A DNA stretch of 64,000 nucleotides, from assembly GCF_051020975.1 (NCBI RefSeq), contig NW_027478168.1, positions 806,001-870,000 of the forward strand. The letters run 5' to 3'. Under the pieces are notes generated by a model. It made no database searches, had not been told where the DNA came from, and saw nothing but the letters and a program-made list of their open reading frames with translations. Below, one piece after another: positions 1 to 10,034 of the stretch. The position numbers and the translations under genes were made by a program. The DNA comes from Osmia lignaria lignaria (Eukaryota; Arthropoda; Insecta; Hymenoptera; Megachilidae). Every line of letters starts with the position of its first letter. The first letter of the stretch is position 1.

Positions 1-3000
1 AAAAATATCATAGAACATAAAAAGTAGGAAACTTAATTCTCTACAAAAAAGGTCTCTTAACATTTTGCCATAGCTCGCTTCGTTTCCGAGATATTTGCAG
101 ATTCAGCTCAAAGGAACTGGCCTGACGGACATATTTCGAGATATTTCTTCTTCTTGTTGGTCTTCCTCTGCACAGCTAAGCTGGAAGTGGCATTTGCAGC
201 TCGCAATAGTGCAGAGTTATCTCAAAGAAAGGGGCCACGGTGTTTCTGTATCTCTATTATGTTGGTGCGGCTTCGGAACTTTTAAATATCTTGACATATC
301 TCGAGAACTACGCATCCGATCAAAAAATACCATAGAACATAAAAAGTAGGAAACTTAATTCTCTACAAAAAAGGTCTCTCAACATTTTGCCATAGCTCGC
401 TTCGTTTCCGAGATATTTGCAGATATATCTCAAGGGAAGGGGCCTGACAGACATATTTCGAGATATTTCTTCTTCTTGTTGTTCTTCTTCTGCACAGTTA
501 AGCTGGAAGTGGCATTTGCAGCTCGCAATAGTGCAGAGTTATCTCAAAGAAAGGGGCCACGGTGTTTCTGTATCTCTATTATGTTGGTGCCGCTTCGGAA
601 CTTTCAAATATCTTGATATATCTCGAGAACAACGCATCTGATCAAAAAATATCATAGAACATAAAAAGTAGGAAACTTAATTCTCTACAAAAAAGGTCTC
701 TTAATATTTTGCCATAGCTCGCTTCGTTTCCGAGATATTTGCATATTTATCTCAAGGGAAGGGGCCTGACGGACATATTTCGAGATATTTCTTCTTCTTG
801 TTGTTCTTCTTCTGCACAGCTAAGCTGGAAGTGGCATTTGCAGCTCGCAATAGTGCAGAGTTATCTCAAAGAAAGGGGCCACGGTGTTTCTGTATCTCTA
901 TTATGTTGGTGCGGCTTCGGAACTTTTAAATATCTTGATATATCTCGAGAACAACGCATCTGATCAAAAAATATCATAGAACATAAAAAGTAGGAAACTT
1001 AATTCTCTACAAAAAAGGTCTCTTAATATTTTGCCATAGCTCGCTTCGTTTCCGAGATATTTGCATATTTATCTCAAGGGAAGGGGCCTGACGGACATAT
1101 TTCGAGATATTTCTTCTTCTTGTTGTTCTTCTTCTGCACAGCTAAGCTGGAAGTGGCATTTGCGGCTCGCACTAGCGCAGAGTTATCTCAAAGAAAGGGG
1201 CCACGGTGTTTCTGTATCTCTATTATGTTGGTGCGGCTTCGGAACTTTTAAATATCTCGATATATCTCGAGAACTACGCATCTGATCAAAAAATATCATA
1301 AAACATAAAAAGTAGGAAACTTAATTCTCTACAAAAAAGGTCTCTTAACATTTTGCCATAGCTCGCTTCGTTTCCGAGATATTTGCAGATTTATCTCAAG
1401 GGAAGGGGTCTGACGGACATATTTCGAGATATTTCTTCTTCTTGTTGTTCTTCTTCTGCACAGCTAAGCTGGAAGTGGCATTTGCAGCTCGCAGTAGTGC
1501 AGAGTTATCTCAAAGAAAGGGGCCACGGTGTTTCTGTATCTCTATTATGTTGGTGCGGCTTCGGAACTTTTAAATATCTTGATATATCTCGAGAACTACG
1601 CATCTGATCAAAAAATATCATAGAACATAAAAAGTAGGAAACTTAATTCTCTACAAAAAAGGTCTCTTAACATTTTGCCATAGCTCGCTTCGTTTCCGAG
1701 ATATTTGCAGATTTATCTCAATGGAAGGGGCCTGACGGGCATATTTCGAGATATTTCTTCTTCTTGTTGTTCTTCTTCTGCACAGCTAAGCTGGAAGTGG
1801 CATTTGCGGCTCGCACTAGTGCAGAGTTATCTCAAAGAAAGGGGCCACGGTGTTTCTGTATCTCTATTATGTTGGTGCGGCTTCGGAACTTTTAAATATC
1901 TTGATATATCTCGAGAACAACGCATCTGATCAAAAAATATCATAGAACATAAAAAGTAGGAAACTTAATTCTCTACAAAAAAGGTCTCTTAACATTTTGC
2001 CATAGCTCGCTTCGTTTCCGAGATATTTGCATATTTATCTCAAGGGAAGGGGCCTGACGGACATATTTCGAGATATTTCTTCTTCTTGTTGTTCTTCTTC
2101 TGCACAGCTAAGCTGGAAGTGGCATTTGCGGCTCGCACTAGTGCAGAGTTATCTCAAAGAAAGGGGCCACGGTGTTTCTGTATCTCTATTATGTTGGTGC
2201 GGCTTCGGAACTTTTAAATATCTTGATATATCTCGAGAACAACGCATCTGATCAAAAAATATCATAGAACATAAAAAGTAGGAAACTTAATTCTCTACAA
2301 AAAAGGTCTCGTAATATTTTGCCATAGCTCGCTTCGTTTCCGAGATATTTGCATATTTATCTCAAGGGAAGGGGCCTGACGGACATATTTCGAGATATTT
2401 CTTCTTCTTGTTGTTCTTCTTCTGCCCAGCTAAGCTGGAAGTGGCATTTGCGGCTCGCACTAGCGCAGAGTTATCTCAAAGAAAGGGGCCACGGTGTTTC
2501 TGTATCTCTATTATGTTGGTGCGGCTTCGGAACTTTTAAATATCTCGATATATCTCGAGAACTACGCATCTGATCAAAAAATATCATAAAACATAAAAAG
2601 TAGGAAACTTAATTCTCTACAAAAAAGGTCTCTTAACATTTTGCCATAGCTCGCTTCGTTTCCGAGATATTTGCAGATTTATCTCAATGGAAGGGGCCTG
2701 ACGGGCATATTTCGAGATATTTCTTCTTCTTGTTGTTCTTCTTCTGCACAGCTAAGCTGGAAGTGGCATTTGCGGCTCGCACTAGTGCAGAGTTATCTCA
2801 AAGAAAGGGGCCACGGTGTTTCTGTATCTCTATTATGTTGGTGCGGCTTCGGAACTTTTAAATATCTCGATATATCTCGAAAACTACGCTTCTGATCAAA
2901 AAATATCATAGAACATAAATTGTAGGAAACATAATTCTCTACAAAAAACGTCTCTTAACATTTTGCCATAGCTCGCTTCGTTTCCGAGATATTTGCAGAT

Positions 3001-4200
3001 TCAGCTCAAAGGAACTGGCCTGACGGACATATTTCGAGATATTTCTTCTTCTTGTTGTTCTTCCTCTGCACAGCTAAGCTGGAAGTGGCATTTGCAGCTC
3101 GCAATAGTGCAGAGTTATCTCAAAGAAAGGGGCCACGGTGTTTCTGTATCTCTATTATGTTGGTGCGGCTTCGGAACTTTTAAATATCTTGGTATATCTC
3201 GAGAACTACGCATCTGATCAAAAAATATCATAGAACATAAAAAGTAGGAAACTTAATTCTCTACAAAAAAGGTCTCTTAACATTTTGCCATAGCTCGCTT
3301 CGTTTCCGAGATATTTGCAGATTCAGCTCAAAGGAACTGGCCTGACGGACATATTTCGAGATATTTCTTCTTCTTGTTGTTCTTCTTCTGCGCAGCTAAG
3401 CTGGAAGTGGCATTTGCAGCTCGCAATAGTGCAGAGATATCTCAAAGAAAGGGGCCACGGTGTTTCTGTATCTCTATTATGTTGGTGCGGCTTCGGAACT
3501 TTTAAATATCTTGATATATCTCGAAAACTACGCTTCTGATCAAAAAATATCATAGAACATAAATTGTAGGAAACATAATTCTCTACAAAAAAGGTCTCTT
3601 AACATTTTGCCATAGCTCGCTTCGTTTCCGAGATATTTGCAGATATATCTCAAGGGAAGGGGCCTGACGGACATATTTCGAGATATTTCTTCTTCTTGTT
3701 GTTCTTCTTCTGCGCAGCTAAGCTGGAAGTGGCATTTGCAGCTCGCAATAGTGCAGAGATATCTCAAAGAAAGGGGCCACGGTGTTTCTGTATCTCTATT
3801 ATGTTGGTGCGGCTTCGGAACTTTTAAATATCTTGATATATCTCGAAAACTACGCTTCTGATCAAAAAATATCATAGAACATAAATTGTAGGAAACATAA
3901 TTCTCTACAAAAAAGGTCTCTTAACATTTTGCCATAGCTCGCTTCGTTTCCGAGATATTTGCAGATATATCTCAAGGGAAGGGTCCTGATGGACATATTT
4001 CGAGATATTTCTTCTTCTTGTTGTTCTTCTTCTGCACAGCTAAACTGGAAGTGGCATTTCCAGCTCGCAATCGTGCAGAGTTATCTCAAAGAAAGGGGCC
4101 ACGGTGTTTCTGTATCTCTATTATGTTGGTGCGGCTTCGGAACTTTTAAATATCTTGATATATCTCGAGAACTACGCCTCTGATCGAAAAATATCATAGA
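1..4200 (+). repeat. Left block of mixed satellite monomers; first 1.7 kb is a distant duplicate
   Basis: About thirteen monomers. The monomers at 95, 417, 739, 1061 and 1383 match those at 7823, 8145, 8467, 8789 and 9111 almost exactly, a lag of 7728 bp (24 monomers). The match fades inside the monomer at 1705 versus 9433. The pair at 739/1061 also recurs at 2027/2349 (lag 1288 bp, partly recombined). Monomers from 2671 to 3959 introduce the second spacer type (AAATTGTAGG instead of AAAAAGTAGG). The monomers at 3315 and 3637 are near-identical neighbours, suggesting a single-monomer duplication. No gene seen. Confidence 0.9.
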
Positions 4201-6453
4201 ACATAAAAAGTAGGAAACTTAATTCTCTACAAAAAAGGTCTCTTAACATTTTGCCATAGCTCGCTTTGTTTCCGAGATATTTGCAGATTTATCTCAATGG
4301 AAGGGGCCTGACGGGCATATTTCGAGATATTTCTTCTTCTTGTTGTTCTTCTTCTGCACAGCTAAGCTGGAAGTGGCATTTGCGGCTCGCACTAGTGCAG
4401 AGTTATCTCAAAGAAAGGGGCCACGGTGTTTCTGTACCTCTATTATGTTGGTGCAGCTTCGGAGCTTTTAAATATCTTGATATATCTCGAGAACTACGCA
4501 TCTGATCAAAAAATATCATAGAACATAAAAAGTAGGAAACCTAATTCTCTACAAAAAAGGTCTCTTAACGTTTTGCAATAGCTCGCTTCGTTTCCGAGAT
4601 ATTTGCAGATTTATCTCAAGGGAGGGGTCCTGACGGACATATTTCGTGATATTTCTTCTTCTTGTTGTTCTTCTTCTGCACAGCTAAACTGGAAGTGGCA
4701 TTTCCAGCTCGCAATAGTGCAGAGTTATCCCAAAGAAAGGGGCCACGCTGTTTCTGTATCTCTATTATGTTGGTGCGGCTTCGGAACTTTTAAATATCTC
4801 GATATATCTCGAAAACTACGCTTCTGATCAAAAAATATCATAGAACATAAATTGTAGGAAACATAATTCTCTACAAAAAAGGTCTCTTAACGTTTTGCAA
4901 TAGCTCGCTTCGTTTCCGAGATATTTGCAGATTTATCTCAAGGGAGGGGTCCTGACGGACATATTTCGTGATATTTCTTCTTCTTGTTGTTCTTCTTCTG
5001 CACAGCTAAACTGGAAGTGGCATTTCCAGCTCGCAATAGTGCAGAGTTATCCCAAAGAAAGGGGCCACGCTGTTTCTGTATCTCTATTATGTTGGTGCGG
5101 CTTCGGAACTTTTAAATATCTCGATATATCTCGAAAACTACGCTTCTGATCAAAAAATATCATAGAACATAAATTGTAGGAAACATAATTCTCTACAAAA
5201 AAGGTCTCTTAACATTTTGCCATAGCTCGCTTCGTTTCCGAGATATTTGCAGATTTATCTCAAGGGAAGGGTCCTGATGGACATATTTCGAGATATTTCT
5301 TCTTCTTGTTGTTCTTCTTCTGCACAGCTAAACTGGAAGTGGCATTTCCAGCTCGCAATCGTGCAGAGTTATCTCAAAGAAAGGGGCCACGGTGTTTCTG
5401 TATCTCTATTATGTTGGTGCGGCTTCGGAACTTTTAAATATCTTGATATATCTCGAGAACTACGCCTCTGATCGAAAAATATCATAGAACATAAAAAGTA
5501 GGAAACTTAATTCTCTACAAAAAAGGTCTCTTAACATTTTGCCATAGCTCGCTTCGTTTCCGAGATATTTGCAGATTCAGCTCAAAGGAACTGGCCTGAC
5601 GGACATATTTCGAGATATTTCTTCTTCTTGTTGGTCTTCCTCTGCACAGCTAAGCTGGAAGTGGCATTTGCAGCTCGCAATAGTGCAGAGTTATCTCAAA
5701 GAAAGGGGCCACGGTGTTTCTGTATCTCTATTATGTTGGTGCGGCTTCGGAACTTTTAAATATCTTGACATATCTCGAGAACTACGCATCCGATCAAAAA
5801 ATACCATAGAACATAAAAAGTAGGAAACTTAATTCTCTACAAAAAAGGTCTCTCAACATTTTGCCATAGCTCGCTTCGTTTCCGAGATATTTGCAGATAT
5901 ATCTCAAGGGAAGGGGCCTGACAGACATATTTCGAGATATTTCTTCTTCTTGTTGTTCTTCTTCTGCACAGTTAAGCTGGAAGTGGCATTTGCAGCTCGC
6001 AATAGTGCAGAGTTATCTCAAAGAAAGGGGCCACGGTGTTTCTGTATCTCTATTATGTTGGTGCCGCTTCGGAACTTTCAAATATCTTGATATATCTCGA
6101 GAACAACGCATCTGATCAAAAAATATCATAGAACATAAAAAGTAGGAAACTTAATTCTCTACAAAAAAGGTCTCTTAATATTTTGCCATAGCTCGCTTCG
6201 TTTCCGAGATATTTGCATATTTATCTCAAGGGAAGGGGCCTGACGGACATATTTCGAGATATTTCTTCTTCTTGTTGTTCTTCTTCTGCACAGCTAAGCT
6301 GGAAGTGGCATTTGCAGCTCGCAATAGTGCAGAGTTATCTCAAAGAAAGGGGCCACGGTGTTTCTGTATCTCTATTATGTTGGTGCGGCTTCGGAACTTT
6401 TAAATATCTTGATATATCTCGAGAACAACGCATCTGATCAAAAAATATTATAG
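4200..6453 (+). repeat. 7-monomer higher-order repeat (2254 bp), copy 1
   Basis: Monomers at 4281, 4603, 4925, 5247, 5569, 5891 and 6213 form an ordered set repeated immediately downstream at +2254. Markers include TTTGTTTCCGAG at 4264 (T for C in the usual TTCG), GTACCTC with GGAGCTTTT near 4435-4465, GGAGGGGTCC with CGTGATATTT in two adjacent monomers, and a TGTTGGTCTTCC variant near 5630. The exact left border is uncertain within about 4176-4266, because the spacer before it differs between copies. Confidence 0.92.
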
Positions 6454-8707
6454 AACATAAAAAGTAGGAAACTTAATTCTCTACAAAAAAGGTCTCTTAA
6501 CATTTTGCCATAGCTCGCTTTGTTTCCGAGATATTTGCAGATTTATCTCAATGGAAGGGGCCTGACGGGCATATTTCGAGATATTTCTTCTTCTTGTTGT
6601 TCTTCTTCTGCACAGCTAAGCTGGAAGTGGCATTTGCGGCTCGCACTAGTGCAGAGTTATCTCAAAGAAAGGGGCCACGGTGTTTCTGTACCTCTATTAT
6701 GTTGGTGCAGCTTCGGAGCTTTTAAATATCTTGATATATCTCGAGAACTACGCATCTGATCAAAAAATATCATAGAACATAAAAAGTAGGAAACCTAATT
6801 CTCTACAAAAAAGGTCTCTTAACGTTTTGCAATAGCTCGCTTCGTTTCCGAGATATTTGCAGATTTATCTCAAGGGAGGGGTCCTGACGGACATATTTCG
6901 TGATATTTCTTCTTCTTGTTGTTCTTCTTCTGCACAGCTAAACTGGAAGTGGCATTTCCAGCTCGCAATAGTGCAGAGTTATCCCAAAGAAAGGGGCCAC
7001 GCTGTTTCTGTATCTCTATTATGTTGGTGCGGCTTCGGAACTTTTAAATATCTCGATATATCTCGAAAACTACGCTTCTGATCAAAAAATATCATAGAAC
7101 ATAAATTGTAGGAAACATAATTCTCTACAAAAAAGGTCTCTTAACGTTTTGCAATAGCTCGCTTCGTTTCCGAGATATTTGCAGATTTATCTCAAGGGAG
7201 GGGTCCTGACGGACATATTTCGTGATATTTCTTCTTCTTGTTGTTCTTCTTCTGCACAGCTAAACTGGAAGTGGCATTTCCAGCTCGCAATAGTGCAGAG
7301 TTATCCCAAAGAAAGGGGCCACGCTGTTTCTGTATCTCTATTATGTTGGTGCGGCTTCGGAACTTTTAAATATCTCGATATATCTCGAAAACTACGCTTC
7401 TGATTAAAAAATATCATAGAACATAAATTGTAGGAAACATAATTCTCTACAAAAAAGGTCTCTTAACATTTTGCCATAGCTCGCTTCGTTTCCGAGATAT
7501 TTGCAGATTTATCTCAAGGGAAGGGTCCTGATGGACATATTTCGAGATATTTCTTCTTCTTGTTGTTCTTCTTCTGCACAGCTAAACTGGAAGTGGCATT
7601 TCCAGCTCGCAATCGTGCAGAGTTATCTCAAAGAAAGGGGCCACGGTGTTTCTGTATCTCTATTATGTTGGTGCGGCTTCGGAACTTTTAAATATCTTGA
7701 TATATCTCGAGAACTACGCCTCTGATCGAAAAATATCATAGAACATAAAAAGTAGGAAACATAATTCTCTACAAAAAAGGTCTCTTAACATTTTGCCATA
7801 GCTCGCTTCGTTTCCGAGATATTTGCAGATTCAGCTCAAAGGAACTGGCCTGACGGACATATTTCGAGATATTTCTTCTTCTTGTTGGTCTTCCTCTGCA
7901 CAGCTAAGCTGGAAGTGGCATTTGCAGCTCGCAATAGTGCAGAGTTATCTCAAAGAAAGGGGCCACGGTGTTTCTGTATCTCTATTATGTTGGTGCGGCT
8001 TCGGAACTTTTAAATATCTTGACATATCTCGAGAACTACGCATCCGATCAAAAAATACCATAGAACATAAAAAGTAGGAAACTTAATTCTCTACAAAAAA
8101 GGTCTCTCAACATTTTGCCATAGCTCGCTTCGTTTCCGAGATATTTGCAGATATATCTCAAGGGAAGGGGCCTGACAGACATATTTCGAGATATTTCTTC
8201 TTCTTGTTGTTCTTCTTCTGCACAGTTAAGCTGGAAGTGGCATTTGCAGCTCGCAATAGTGCAGAGTTATCTCAAAGAAAGGGGCCACGGTGTTTCTGTA
8301 TCTCTATTATGTTGGTGCCGCTTCGGAACTTTCAAATATCTTGATATATCTCGAGAACAACGCATCTGATCAAAAAATATCATAGAACATAAAAAGTAGG
8401 AAACTTAATTCTCTACAAAAAAGGTCTCTTAATATTTTGCCATAGCTCGCTTCGTTTCCGAGATATTTGCATATTTATCTCAAGGGAAGGGGCCTGACGG
8501 ACATATTTCGAGATATTTCTTCTTCTTGTTGTTCTTCTTCTGCACAGCTAAGCTGGAAGTGGCATTTGCAGCTCGCAATAGTGCAGAGTTATCTCAAAGA
8601 AAGGGGCCACGGTGTTTCTGTATCTCTATTATGTTGGTGCGGCTTCGGAACTTTTAAATATCTTGATATATCTCGAGAACAACGCATCTGATCAAAAAAT
8701 ATCATAG
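6454..8707 (+). repeat. 7-monomer higher-order repeat (2254 bp), copy 2
   Basis: Ordered monomers at 6535, 6857, 7179, 7501, 7823, 8145 and 8467 repeat copy 1. By eye I saw only a handful of differences, for example GATTAAAAA at 7403 against GATCAAAAA in copy 1, and AAACATAATT near 7758 against AAACTTAATT. Its last three monomers also match the window start (95, 417, 739), so part of this unit exists at least three times. Such identity implies recent amplification. Confidence 0.92.
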
Positions 8708-9474
8708 AACATAAAAAGTAGGAAACTTAATTCTCTACAAAAAAGGTCTCTTAATATTTTGCCATAGCTCGCTTCGTTTCCGAGATATTTGCATATTTAT
8801 CTCAAGGGAAGGGGCCTGACGGACATATTTCGAGATATTTCTTCTTCTTGTTGTTCTTCTTCTGCACAGCTAAGCTGGAAGTGGCATTTGCGGCTCGCAC
8901 TAGCGCAGAGTTATCTCAAAGAAAGGGGCCACGGTGTTTCTGTATCTCTATTATGTTGGTGCGGCTTCGGAACTTTTAAATATCTCGATATATCTCGAGA
9001 ACTACGCATCTGATCAAAAAATATCATAAAACATAAAAAGTAGGAAACTTAATTCTCTACAAAAAAGGTCTCTTAACATTTTGCCATAGCTCGCTTCGTT
9101 TCCGAGATATTTGCAGATTTGTCTCAAGGGAAGGGGTCTGACGGACATATTTCGAGATATTTCTTCTTCTTGTTGTTCTTCTTCTGCACAGCTAAGCTGG
9201 AAGTGGCATTTGCAGCTCGCAGTAGTGCAGAGTTATCTCAAAGAAAGGGGCCACGGTGTTTCTGTATCTCTATTATGTTGGTGCGGCTTCGGAACTTTTA
9301 AATATCTTGATATATCTCGAGAACTACGCATCTGATCAAAAAATATCATAGAACATAAAAAGTAGGAAACTTAATTCTCTACAAAAAAGGTCTCTTAACA
9401 TTTTGCCATAGCTCGCTTCGTTTCCGAGATATTTGCAGATTTATCTCAATGGAAGGGGCCTGACGGGCATATTT
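8708..9474 (+). repeat. Satellite monomers linking the 7-mer and 10-mer blocks
   Basis: The monomers at 8789 and 9111 match 1061 and 1383 (lag 7728 bp). The monomer at 9433 begins like 1705, with CAATGGAAGG and ACGGGCAT, but its second half belongs to the following 10-monomer family. A border between duplicated segments therefore lies inside it, near 9475. The monomer at 9111 carries TTTGTCTC instead of TTTATCTC at 9118-9125. No gene seen. Confidence 0.85.
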
Positions 9475-9720
9475 CGAGATATTTCTTCTTCTTGTTGTTC
9501 TTCTTCTGCACAGCTAAGCTGGAAGTGGCATTTGCAGCTCGCAGTAGTGCAGAGTGATCTCAAAGAAAGGGGCCACGGTGTTTCTGTATCTCTATTATGT
9601 TGGTGCGGCTTCGGAACTTTTAAATATCGTGATATATCTCGAGAACTACGCTTCTGATAAAAAAATATCATAGAACATAAAAAGTAGGAAACTTAATTCT
9701 CTACAAAAAAGGTCTCTTAA

Positions 9721-9788
9721 CATTTTGCCATAGCTCGCTTCGTTTCCGAGATATTTGCAGATTTATCTCAAGGGAAGGGGCCTGACGG
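9721..9788 (+). repeat. Internal sub-repeat, long copy (reference monomer)
   Basis: This region runs from CATTTTGCC to CCTGACGG and shares two words in the same order with 9851-9900: CAT-TTGC-AGCTCGC near its start, and a 27-bp core at 9756-9782 that matches 9870-9896 at 24 of 27 positions. It is present in every monomer at the same place. Confidence 0.8.
9748..9769 (+). repeat. Short dyad GAGATA...TATCTC (reference monomer)
   Basis: GAGATA (9748-9753) and TATCTC (9764-9769) could pair across a 10-base loop. Monomers with AGATATATCTC extend the stem to seven pairs with an 8-base loop. Function unknown. Confidence 0.6.
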
Positions 9789-9805
9789 ACATATTTCGAG
9801 ATATT

Positions 9806-9829
9806 TCTTCTTCTTGTTGTTCTTCTTCT
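9806..9829 (+). repeat. 24-bp pyrimidine-rich mirror repeat (reference monomer)
   Basis: Ten-base arms TCTTCTTCTT and TTCTTCTTCT flank a GTTG centre, and the sequence reads the same backwards on one strand. All bases but the two central Gs are pyrimidines. Such mirror repeats can form intramolecular triplex (H-DNA) in other systems; formation here is inference. Most monomers keep it exact. Those with TTGGTCTTCC, TTGTTCCTC or TTCGTCTTC break the symmetry. Confidence 0.75.
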
Positions 9830-9850
9830 GCACAGCTAAGCTGGAAGTGG

Positions 9851-9900
9851 CATTTGCAGCTCGCAGTAGTGCAGAGTTATCTCAAAGAAAGGGGCCACGG
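9851..9900 (+). repeat. Internal sub-repeat, short copy (reference monomer)
   Basis: Runs from CATTTGCAGCTCGC to GGGGCCACGG. Relative to the long copy it lacks about 16 bp, including GTTTCCGAGATAT. The shared TTATCTCAA and AAGGGGCC words and the ACGG ending line up. This suggests the 322-bp monomer grew by an ancient internal duplication. Confidence 0.8.
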
Positions 9901-9945
9901 TGTTTCTGTATCTCTATTATGTTGGTGCGGCTTCGGAACTTTTAA

Positions 9946-9965
9946 ATATCTTGATATATCTCGAG
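9946..9965 (+). repeat. Two 10-bp tandem units ATATCTTGAT / ATATCTCGAG (reference monomer)
   Basis: The two units match at 8 of 10 positions. In the alternative spacer class they read ATATCTCGAT and ATATCTCGAA, matching at 9 of 10. The second unit usually contains CTCGAG (9960-9965), a palindrome. A TGATCA palindrome follows at 9977-9982 in most monomers. Confidence 0.75.
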
Positions 9966-9980
9966 AACTACGCATCTGAT

Positions 9981-10034
9981 CAAAAAATATCATAGAACAT
10001 AAAAAGTAGGAAACTGAATTCTCTACAAAAAAGG
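9981..10034 (+). other. A-rich spacer of the monomer (reference monomer)
   Basis: Contains A-runs of six, five and six bases and a reading-frame stop in each phase. It exists in two main haplotypes across the array: AACATAAAAAGTAGGAAACT and AACATAAATTGTAGGAAACA. A third, with AACATGAAAAG, is frequent at 19-33 kb and 55-63 kb. No promoter or polyadenylation role can be claimed from sequence alone. Confidence 0.7.

Noticed and set aside
9806..9829. TTC microsatellite
   Set aside because: The tract is short, interrupted by GTTG and of fixed length in nearly all monomers, so it behaves as part of the monomer and not as an expanding microsatellite.
9981..10034. Phased A-tracts giving intrinsic DNA curvature
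   Set aside because: The centres of the A-runs are about 18 and 27 bp apart, which do not fit whole helical turns; curvature cannot be claimed by eye.
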